DNA of 8,326 bases, taken from the NCBI GenBank assembly GCA_025966255.1, contig JAOPVG010000416.1, positions 1 to 8,326 on the forward strand, in the 5' to 3' direction. Below, piece after piece: positions 1 through 5,151 of this stretch. Source of the DNA: Jatrophihabitans sp. Lineage in GTDB: Bacteria > Actinomycetota > Actinomycetes > Mycobacteriales > Jatrophihabitantaceae. The notes beneath the pieces were generated by a model. The model was not told where the DNA came from. It did no database searches and saw nothing but the letters and a program-made list of their open reading frames with translations. Positions within the stretch are counted from its first letter, which is position 1. Every line of letters starts with the position of its first letter. A program made the position numbers and the translations under genes.

Positions 1-1
1 C

Positions 2-712
2 GACAACCCGCGGGTTGGCCGCCCTCGGGTTTCGGCTACCTACCTACTATACGACGCCGCAACACTGGGGCTGCGGGCGATGCTCGACGGCACCGCCCTC
101 ACGTCGCTCCGTACGCCGTCGGTGACAGTCGCGGCGATCCGGCCGGCGCTCGAGCGCTACGCCCCTCCACCGGACGTGGTTGTGTTCGGCGCCGGACCCC
201 AGGCCCGCGGCCACGTGGCGGCGCTGCGCGAGTGCCTCCCCTCGGGCGTGGGCGAGGTGCACCACGTGGTCCTCGAACCCGTATCGGTGGCGGCCGGGAT
301 TGGCTACGAGGGCCTGCCGGCGGGCGACTCCGCGCTTGGACCGTTGCTGCGCACTGCGTCGATCATCGTCTGCGCGACGACATCCCGAACCCCGCTGTTC
401 GACTCCGCGCTGCTGGCCGACGATGCCACCGTCATCGCGGTCGGCTCGCATGAGGCCGACGCCCGCGAGGTCGACGCCCGGTTCCTGTCCCGCGCCCAGG
501 TCGTCGTCGAGGACATCGTGACTGCGCTGCGGGAGGCGGGCGATGTGATCATGGCCGTTGCGGAGGGAGCGATCACGGCGGAGTCGCTCATTCCGATGGC
601 CGCGGTGGTCCGGAATGCCGCCACTCTGGACCTGAGTCGGCCGGTGCTGTTCAAGAGTTCGGGGATGTCCTGGGAAGACCTGGTCGTCGCCCACGCCGTC
701 CTCGCCCGCTGA
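2..712 (+). CDS. Ornithine cyclodeaminase / mu-crystallin family protein, 5'-truncated
   Basis: The frame is open from the first bases of the window, so the N-terminal part (roughly 80-100 residues by family length) lies outside. The ATG at 80 is internal: residues encoded before it (YLLYDAATLGLRAMLDGTAL) are typical family sequence leading into the LRT segment. Visible next are a Rossmann dinucleotide-binding motif, VVVFGAGPQARGH (about 178-216), then VGSHEADAREVD and VVVEDIVTALREAGD, which are family landmarks of the NAD(P) domain. Members either cyclise L-ornithine to L-proline with loss of ammonia, or reduce cyclic ketimines such as 1-pyrroline-2-carboxylate. The residues that would separate these activities are mostly in the missing N-terminal part, so I cannot choose. 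The protein should be cytosolic and dimeric. It ends in TGA at 710-712, and the next gene has its own promoter. Confidence 0.88.
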   Translation, partial: DNPRVGRPRVSATYLLYDAATLGLRAMLDGTALTSLRTPSVTVAAIRPALERYAPPPDVVVFGAGPQARGHVAALRECLPSGVGEVHHVVLEPVSVAAGIGYEGLPAGDSALGPLLRTASIIVCATTSRTPLFDSALLADDATVIAVGSHEADAREVDARFLSRAQVVVEDIVTALREAGDVIMAVAEGAITAESLIPMAAVVRNAATLDLSRPVLFKSSGMSWEDLVVAHAVLAR

Positions 713-802
713 TCTCGGTGCGCACTCGGCCGCGGCTGGGTCGTGCGGGTGGCCGGTCTGCACCTGCGCGCGGCCGGTGCCGGCTCGGCTGGGCCCGACA
801 GC

Positions 803-808
803 TAGCGT
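803..808 (+). promoter_or_regulatory. Predicted -10 box (TAGCGT) of a leaderless promoter for the DinB-family gene
   Basis: TAGCGT matches the actinobacterial -10 consensus TANNNT exactly. Seven bases separate it from the ATG at 816, which places the transcription start on or next to the A of the start codon. No Shine-Dalgarno sequence precedes the ATG, as expected for a leaderless mRNA. I see no convincing -35 element, which is common in mycobacteria. Inference from spacing only. Confidence 0.5.
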
Positions 809-815
809 GCAGATC

Positions 816-1340
816 ATGGTGAGCACTGCTGAGCTGTTGGTCGACGCATTCGGACGGGTGCGGGACGTCGTCCATCGAGCGGTCGACGGTCTTGACGCCG
901 ACCAACTTCAGTTCCGGGTCGACGGCGAGGCCAACTCGATCGCGTGGCTGGTCTGGCATCTCACTCGCGTCCAGGACAGTCATGTGGCCGAGGCCGCGCA
1001 CACCGAGCAGGTGTGGTTGGCCGACGGTTGGAGCGACCGCTTCGGCCTGCCGTTCCCGCGCCAGGCGACCGGCTACGGGCAATCCGCCGACGACGTCGTC
1101 GCTGTGCGCGTCGAGTCGCCCGAGCTCTTGCTCGGTTACCACGACGCGGTGCACGAACAGACGGTCCGCTACGTGGAGGGGCTCACCGACGCCGACCTGG
1201 AGCGCATCGTGGACGAGTCGTGGGATCCCCCGGTGACGCTCGGGGTGCGTCTGGTGAGCGTCGTCAGCGACGATCTGCAACACGGTGGGCAGGCCGGGTT
1301 CGTGCGCGGGATCGTCACGCGCCGCGGCACTGAGACGTGA
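816..1340 (+). CDS. DinB / DUF664 (mycothiol-transferase-like) family protein
   Basis: A 174-residue protein with the four-helix-bundle pattern of the DinB/DUF664 group. The helix 2 signature SIAWLVWHLTRVQDSH (residues 41-56) carries the presumed metal ligand H48. The C-terminal DDLQHGGQAGFVRG (152-165) supplies H156 and, four residues before it, D152, where relatives often have Glu. The family includes divalent-metal, mycothiol-dependent enzymes and many uncharacterised proteins, so thiol-dependent transfer or detoxification is a plausible but unproven role, in the cytosol. I chose the ATG at 816 because it sits 7 bases behind a TANNNT box and the family-like sequence begins there. A GTG at 777 would add 13 residues of unconserved appearance, and a GTG at 807 lies inside the -10 box. 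The TIGR00725-type gene follows after 7 bases, suggesting one transcript. Confidence 0.85.
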   Translation: MVSTAELLVDAFGRVRDVVHRAVDGLDADQLQFRVDGEANSIAWLVWHLTRVQDSHVAEAAHTEQVWLADGWSDRFGLPFPRQATGYGQSADDVVAVRVESPELLLGYHDAVHEQTVRYVEGLTDADLERIVDESWDPPVTLGVRLVSVVSDDLQHGGQAGFVRGIVTRRGTET

Positions 1341-1347
1341 CGCTGCC

Positions 1348-1827
1348 GTGTCGCGGCCGTTGACGATCGCAGTCAGTGGAACCGGTGGTGAGGTCGCCGA
1401 CGAACTGCTCGAACTGGCCCGTGAGGTCGGCGCGCTGCTGGCCCGCGACGGCGTGCTCGTCGTGACCGGCGGGCTTGACGGCATCATGGCCGCCGCCGCG
1501 CAGGGAGCGCGCGAGGCCGGCGGAGAGGTTGTCGGGCTCCTGCCGGGCGACCGCTCCGACGGTGGGAACGAGCATCTCTCCGTTGCGCTTGCCACCGGCC
1601 TCGGGCAGATGCGCAATGCCCTGCTCGTCAACGCCGCGGACGGACTGATTTCCGTCGGCGGCAGCTGGGGAACGCTCAGCGAGATCGCCCTGGCGACGCG
1701 CGCCGGCAAGCCCGTGGTCTGCCTGCGCGGTTGGACCGTGACTGACGCCGACGGCCGGCCGCTCCCACTCGTCGTGGCCGACACCGCGGCCGAAGCGGTC
1801 GCCGTACTCAGGAACGCGCTGGGCTGA
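1348..1827 (+). CDS. TIGR00725 / LOG-like (SLOG) nucleotide-binding protein
   Basis: A 159-residue Rossmann-like protein related to the LOG (formerly 'lysine decarboxylase') superfamily. Residues 4-14 form the first beta strand and glycine loop (PLTIAVSGTGG). TGGLDGIMAAAAQGAREAGG (40-59) is the conserved GG-x-GIM segment. GQMRN (86-90) follows, and GGSWGTLSE (104-112) corresponds to the PGGxGTxxE nucleotide-binding motif, with the proline replaced and the final Glu (E112) kept. LOG enzymes cleave nucleoside-5'-monophosphate N-glycosidic bonds. The substrate of the TIGR00725 branch is not known to me, so only nucleotide binding is claimed. The start is GTG 1348, seven bases after the DinB stop. 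The frame is open further upstream, but those residues overlap the DinB gene and look like shadow sequence. A weak purine stretch (GAGACG) precedes the start, and translation is probably coupled to the DinB gene. Confidence 0.85.
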   Translation: MSRPLTIAVSGTGGEVADELLELAREVGALLARDGVLVVTGGLDGIMAAAAQGAREAGGEVVGLLPGDRSDGGNEHLSVALATGLGQMRNALLVNAADGLISVGGSWGTLSEIALATRAGKPVVCLRGWTVTDADGRPLPLVVADTAAEAVAVLRNALG

Positions 1828-1873
1828 GTGCGTCGAGCCGCAAGAGGCCGGCCAATGAGGGCTGCTGATCGCC

Positions 1874-2854
1874 CTACGCCGGCGAGGTTGAGCCACCCCC
1901 GGGCGAGCCCGGCTTCGGCGGAAGGTCGTCGAGGAAATCGGTGCTGGGGACGAAGAACAGCGCGCCGGTCACCGCCGTGGAGAAGTCGAGCAGCCGGTCG
2001 TGGTTGCCGCGCGGCTTGCCGATGAACATGTTGTCCAGCATCTGTTCGGTGGTCGAGGCCATCGCGGCATAGCTGATGAAGTAGGTGCCGAATTCCGATT
2101 CGCCTACCCGCCCGAACGGCATGTTGGCGCGCACGATCTGCAGTTGATTGCCGTCGTCATCGGCCAGCACGTTGAGCGCTATGTGTGCGTTCGAGGCCTT
2201 CTGCTCGTCGGACTGCTCGACGTTGTCCGACTTGCTGCGCCCGACCGCCTGCTCCTGCTGCTCCACGGTCAGTGCGTTCCACGCCGTCAGGTCGTGCACG
2301 TACTTCTGCACGATCGCGTAGCTGCCGCCGGCGAAGTCCGGGTCCTCGTCGTCGATGATCGCGGCGAAGTCGGCCGCCGCTCCGGACGGACTCTCGGTGC
2401 CGTCGACGAACCCCAGCAGATCGCGCTCGTCGAAGTATCTGAAGCCCTGCACCTCGTCGACCACGCGGGCGACCGGGCCGAGACGATCCACGAGCTGGTG
2501 CGCGAGTTCGAAGCACAGGTCCATCCGCTGGGCCCGCAGATGAACGAACAGATCACCGGCGGTCGACACCGCGGTGTGCACGGCGCCGACCAGTTCGCGG
2601 AAGGGGTGCAGTTCGCGCGGCCGAGGACCCGTGAACAACCGGTCCCACAGGTCGGACCCGATTCCGACGACACACCTGAGGTTGGCGTCAGTGATCCGGG
2701 AGGCGACCGTGCGCACGGCGGCACCCAGGTCCTCGAGGACCTCCCGGATCCGGTCTTCGCCGCCCGGATCAACGGTCAGAACGAGAACGACGGCGGCCAG
2801 GGCCGGCGGCGGCAGGATCGGTTGCGGCTGCGGCGGGCGGCCAGTGGGAGACAT
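1874..2854 (-). CDS. DyP-type (dye-decolorizing) heme peroxidase, B-type
   Basis: A 326-residue protein with all DyP hallmarks. The GFVDGTESP segment (residues 148-156) contains the GXXDG motif with catalytic Asp D151. SNAHIALN (221-228) holds the proximal heme ligand H224. QIVRANMPFG (239-248) holds distal R242 and N244. These positions run at a constant offset of two from the D153/H226/R244/N246 set of Rhodococcus jostii DypB, supporting a B-type enzyme. It would use H2O2 to oxidise dyes, phenolics or other reductants. There is no Tat or Sec signal; the hydrophobic run near residues 18-28 is the first beta strand of the ferredoxin-like fold. The ATG at 2854 is set by a perfect Shine-Dalgarno sequence. 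The C-terminus ends in a short Gly/Pro/Ser tail without the encapsulin cargo motif known from related DyPs, and no encapsulin gene follows. It is convergent with the TIGR00725-type gene (46-base gap). Confidence 0.95.
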   Translation of the reverse strand: MSPTGRPPQPQPILPPPALAAVVLVLTVDPGGEDRIREVLEDLGAAVRTVASRITDANLRCVVGIGSDLWDRLFTGPRPRELHPFRELVGAVHTAVSTAGDLFVHLRAQRMDLCFELAHQLVDRLGPVARVVDEVQGFRYFDERDLLGFVDGTESPSGAAADFAAIIDDEDPDFAGGSYAIVQKYVHDLTAWNALTVEQQEQAVGRSKSDNVEQSDEQKASNAHIALNVLADDDGNQLQIVRANMPFGRVGESEFGTYFISYAAMASTTEQMLDNMFIGKPRGNHDRLLDFSTAVTGALFFVPSTDFLDDLPPKPGSPGGGSTSPA

Positions 2855-2857
2855 CGG

Positions 2858-2864
2858 ACCTCCT
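2858..2864 (-). promoter_or_regulatory. Strong Shine-Dalgarno sequence for the DyP peroxidase gene
   Basis: On the minus strand the bases AGGAGGT, a full match to the anti-SD of 16S rRNA, lie three bases before the ATG at 2854. This fixes the start and indicates a leadered mRNA, unlike the neighbouring genes with predicted leaderless starts. Confidence 0.8.
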
Positions 2865-2967
2865 GAACGGGCACAGATAGGGGAATCAGGATCGGCCGGG
2901 CCATTCTCCCAACTCGGCTGCGACGTCGTAAGTCGATTCGAGGAGCGCGTCTAGCCGCGGCAGGAAC

Positions 2968-2973
2968 TACGGT
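2968..2973 (+). promoter_or_regulatory. Predicted -10 box (TACGGT) of a leaderless promoter for the CDF transporter gene
   Basis: TACGGT fits TANNNT and ends six bases before the GTG at 2980, so transcription would begin at the start codon. No Shine-Dalgarno sequence is seen ahead of the GTG. The divergent intergenic region (2855-2979) also holds an 8-bp palindrome CGACGTCG at 2921-2928 and an imperfect GGGAAT/ATTCTCCC repeat at about 2881-2910, neither of which I can assign to a known regulator. Confidence 0.45.
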
Positions 2974-2979
2974 CTGAAT

Positions 2980-3957
2980 GTGGGCCGTCCGCGCGAAGCC
3001 GACCCGTCACCGTCGGCGAGCACGATCACCGTCGCGGTCGCGGGCCTCGCCAACCTCGGCGTCGCGCTGGCGAAGATCGTCGGGGCGCTGATCAGCGGGT
3101 CGGCAGCCATGGTGTCCGAAGCCGCGCACTCGCTGGCCGACACCATTACCGAGGTACTGCTGTTCATCGCCATCAGGCGCGGGCGCCGTCCACCTGATGA
3201 GGCGCATCCGTTCGGCCACGGCCGCGAGACCTATCTGTGGGCTCTGCTGGCGGCGCTCGCGACCTTCGCTGCGGGGGCCGGCGTCTCCGTGTTCGAGGGA
3301 GTCTCCAAACTGCACGGCGGCGCCGAGACCGGTGATCCACTCGTCTCGTTCATCGTGCTGGCCGCGGCGTTCGTCATCGAGGCAGTCTCGCTACTGCGTG
3401 GGCTCGCCCAGTTACGGGGCAATGCCCGGCGCTGGAACCTGCGACCGCTGGACTATCTGCGCGTGATGACCGACACCCCGCTCAAGGCCGTCACGTTCGA
3501 AGACATCGCGGCGTTGGTTGGGCTGGTCTTCGCCGCCACCGGGCTGGCATTGAGCCAAGCTACTGGCAGTGCCACGTGGGACGGCGTCGCGTCGATTCTC
3601 ATCGGCCTGCTTCTCGCCACAACGGCCTTCGTCCTCGTCCGGGCCAATTCGGAACTTCTCATCGGCCGGACCGCGCCACCGGAGGTGAATCGGTTACTGC
3701 GGAACGAACTGGAGTTGCTGCCAGAGGTGCTGAGCGTGCCGGTTCTGCTGACCACCGTGCTTGGCCCGGAACGCTTCATGGTCGCCGCCAAGGTTGAGTT
3801 CGCCGACGGCCTCACCGCCGATGACATCGAGCAGGTGGCCGACGAAGCCGAGCGGCGACTCGTCGCGGTCTTTCCCGGTATCGAGATGGTCTTTCTCGAC
3901 CCGACCCGCAGCCAGGTCGATCGCACGACGGGCTCCGGGACGGAACCGGGACGCTGA
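2980..3957 (+). CDS. Cation diffusion facilitator family transporter (SLC30A9-like)
   Basis: A 325-residue inner-membrane protein with six predicted TM segments (about 14-38, 42-66, 84-106, 120-142, 170-192, 198-222) and a cytosolic C-terminal domain (about 232-310). TM2 carries AAHSLADTITEV with H50 and D54 in HxxxD spacing. HPFGHGRE (76-83) is the conserved loop after TM2. TM5 reads VTFEDIAALVG (E174-D175) instead of the HxxxD pair typical of zinc exporters such as YiiP, and WDGVASILIG (200-209) is the conserved TM6 motif. The ED-type TM5 resembles the SLC30A9/ZnT9-like branch. These proteins exchange divalent cations (Zn, Co, Mn, Fe) for protons; the metal cannot be named from sequence. 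The GTG at 2980 is chosen from the -10 spacing. An ATG at 2978 is out of frame, and the next in-frame Met (44) would remove TM1. The gene is divergent from the DyP gene. Confidence 0.93.
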   Translation: MGRPREADPSPSASTITVAVAGLANLGVALAKIVGALISGSAAMVSEAAHSLADTITEVLLFIAIRRGRRPPDEAHPFGHGRETYLWALLAALATFAAGAGVSVFEGVSKLHGGAETGDPLVSFIVLAAAFVIEAVSLLRGLAQLRGNARRWNLRPLDYLRVMTDTPLKAVTFEDIAALVGLVFAATGLALSQATGSATWDGVASILIGLLLATTAFVLVRANSELLIGRTAPPEVNRLLRNELELLPEVLSVPVLLTTVLGPERFMVAAKVEFADGLTADDIEQVADEAERRLVAVFPGIEMVFLDPTRSQVDRTTGSGTEPGR

Positions 3958-3974
3958 GGCTCGTAAACGTCAGC
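3953..3974. other. Small inverted repeat holding both convergent stop codons
   Basis: GCTGA (3953-3957) and TCAGC (3970-3974) form a 5-bp inverted repeat with a 12-base loop. The TGA stops of the CDF gene and of the AlkZ-like gene lie in its two arms. The stem is short and there is no T tract on either strand, so a bidirectional terminator role is only a possibility. Confidence 0.2.
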
Positions 3975-5073
3975 TCGGCCAGGCGAGTTCCAGGTCGAGC
4001 CAGCGGGCCAACTCCGTGATCTCGCGGTGCACGGCGGAAGTCATCGTCTTGGTGAACGGCAGGTCCTGATGGATCGCGTCGACCGAAAGAACACCCGCCT
4101 TGTGGTCGGCGGTGGCGTCGACCTTGCCGACCAGTCGGTCCCCGTAAAGGATCGGCAGCGCCCAGTACCCCCAACGCCGGTTGGCCGCGGGCTTGTACAT
4201 CTCCAGTTGGTAGTCGAACTCGAACAGCTCCACCATGCGCCTTCGGTCGTACACCAGCCGGTCGATCGGTGACAGCAGCGCCGCTCGTCCGCGGAACGGT
4301 TGACCCACCAGCACCGGGTCGACGCGCCACTCCCCCCTGACTCCGTCAATCACCGCGGGCTCGCCCACATCGCCGACGTCGTTCGGCTCGATCGGGCACT
4401 CCGTGCTCACTGCCCGGGCGAGTCCCAGGGCCCGCAGCCGGCGCTCGTTGCGGATCCGCACCGCGTCGGCCGCGGGGACCGGCGGGTTGTCCGGATAGAT
4501 GCGATGCGCCAAATCCCACAGGCGGTCCCGTCCTCGGCGTCCAGCCGCGGCGACCTCGCCCCGCAGCACGAGGAACTCCAGCATCATGACGACGTTGCGG
4601 TTGTTGTTCCACCCGCTCGACTTCCACGGAACCGAGCTGGTGTCGGGGATGTCGCGGGAGGTCACTGGGCCCTGGTCATCGAGTCGGTCGAGGATATCTG
4701 CGCGGAACGCGGCATTGGCGTCAACCCACTCGGCCTGGGCGTCGCGCCATCCGGGCACCTCGCCCGAGCCGGGCCACTCAGCCATGTTCGCGCTGTACAG
4801 CGCCACATCCTCGCTCGGACGGATCATCCCGCGCAGCTCGACCAGCGTCCGGTCCTGGATGGCTTCGGACAACTCGTCGGGCCGGTACGACGACCCCAGC
4901 CGACTCCACGCCACCAGGTCTGCGCTCGGCGCGACGGCGGCGGTCGAGTCGCTCTGGAGCAGAGTCAAGCGGCGCACGACGTCGAGCAACCCAGCCGGTC
5001 TGTCGTTGTCCAGGAGCTGCGCCCGCACCGCGATCCGGCGCGCGTCGGTCCGCGACAGTTCATGCACCCGCAC
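3970..5073 (-). CDS. Winged-helix DNA-binding protein, AlkZ/YcaQ-type (HTH_42) probable DNA glycosylase
   Basis: A 367-residue member of the HTH_42 family to which the DNA glycosylases AlkZ (Streptomyces) and YcaQ/AlkX (E. coli) belong. Those enzymes excise bulky alkylated bases and unhook interstrand crosslinks. Landmarks are VHELSRTDARRIAVRAQLLD at the N-terminus, then LLQSDSTAAVAPSADLV, whose Q40 and D42 fit the QxD catalytic motif of the YcaQ/AlkX type. WSRLGSSYRPDEL follows, then GEVAAAGRRGRDRLWDLAHR, RRWGYWALPILYGDRLVGKVD and a C-terminal ELARWLDLEL. I favour the GTG at 5073 because it lies 7 bases past a TANNNT box and gives the usual family N-terminus. A GTG at 5082 in the same frame would add three residues but overlaps that box. 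The gene lies about 78 bases downstream of the decarboxylase gene and is convergent with the CDF gene (12-base gap). Glycosylase activity is inferred; many family members are untested. Confidence 0.88.
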   Translation of the reverse strand: MRVHELSRTDARRIAVRAQLLDNDRPAGLLDVVRRLTLLQSDSTAAVAPSADLVAWSRLGSSYRPDELSEAIQDRTLVELRGMIRPSEDVALYSANMAEWPGSGEVPGWRDAQAEWVDANAAFRADILDRLDDQGPVTSRDIPDTSSVPWKSSGWNNNRNVVMMLEFLVLRGEVAAAGRRGRDRLWDLAHRIYPDNPPVPAADAVRIRNERRLRALGLARAVSTECPIEPNDVGDVGEPAVIDGVRGEWRVDPVLVGQPFRGRAALLSPIDRLVYDRRRMVELFEFDYQLEMYKPAANRRWGYWALPILYGDRLVGKVDATADHKAGVLSVDAIHQDLPFTKTMTSAVHREITELARWLDLELAWPS

Positions 5074-5080
5074 GATCTCC

Positions 5081-5086
5081 ACGCTA
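5081..5086 (-). promoter_or_regulatory. Predicted -10 box (TAGCGT) of a leaderless promoter for the AlkZ-like gene
   Basis: On the minus strand TAGCGT (5086 to 5081) matches TANNNT and ends seven bases before the in-frame GTG at 5073. The hexamer and spacing are identical to those at the DinB-family promoter (803-808). The inverted repeat at 5087-5117 abuts it on the upstream side, covering where a -35 element and an operator would lie. Confidence 0.5.
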
Positions 5087-5128
5087 GTGGTCGGTACGCA
5101 TATCGCAGACCGACCACGCGGCCGACCA
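5087..5128. repeat. Perfect 9-bp inverted repeat plus a third copy of its core, upstream of the AlkZ-like promoter
   Basis: GTGGTCGGT (5087-5095) and ACCGACCAC (5109-5117) are perfect reverse complements separated by 13 bases, with arm centres 22 bp apart (two helical turns). The core CCGACCA occurs again at 5122-5128, in direct orientation and 12 bp from the copy at 5110-5116. The array fills the region immediately upstream of the -10 box of the AlkZ-like gene and begins 24 bases after the decarboxylase stop. Position and spacing suit an operator for a dimeric regulator. In the decarboxylase transcript it could also fold as a 9-bp hairpin with a 13-base loop, so a terminator without a U tract is the alternative. 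Confidence 0.55.
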
Positions 5129-5151
5129 GCTCATGCCGTCGCCTGAGAAGG

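Noticed and set aside
733..793. Direct repeats CGGCTGGG (733, 786) and GGCCGGT (751, 772) ahead of the DinB-family gene
   Set aside because: They are short, low-complexity GC words irregularly spaced in GC-rich intergenic DNA, with no symmetry typical of an operator.
777..815. Upstream GTG start for the DinB-family gene
   Set aside because: It would put the predicted -10 box inside the coding region and add residues that do not look like family sequence.
1828..1876. Read-through of the DyP TAG stop into a hidden encapsulin cargo peptide
   Set aside because: The in-frame continuation reads GDQQPSLAGLLRL, which only loosely resembles the LGIGSLKG motif. Nothing suggests stop-codon read-through.
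1899..1912. CCGGG-CGAG-CCCGG hairpin near the convergent ends of the TIGR00725-type and DyP genes
   Set aside because: It is a 5-bp stem inside the DyP coding end with no T tract. Such GC stems are frequent here by chance.
2000..2866. Long open frame on the + strand opposite the DyP peroxidase gene
   Set aside because: It is the antisense shadow of a clearly recognisable gene. Its translation is rich in Arg/Val/Asp with no family pattern, as is usual in very GC-rich DNA. The same holds for the long frames at 4300-5184, 5545-6477 and 6615-7670 (+ strand) and 651-1784 (- strand).
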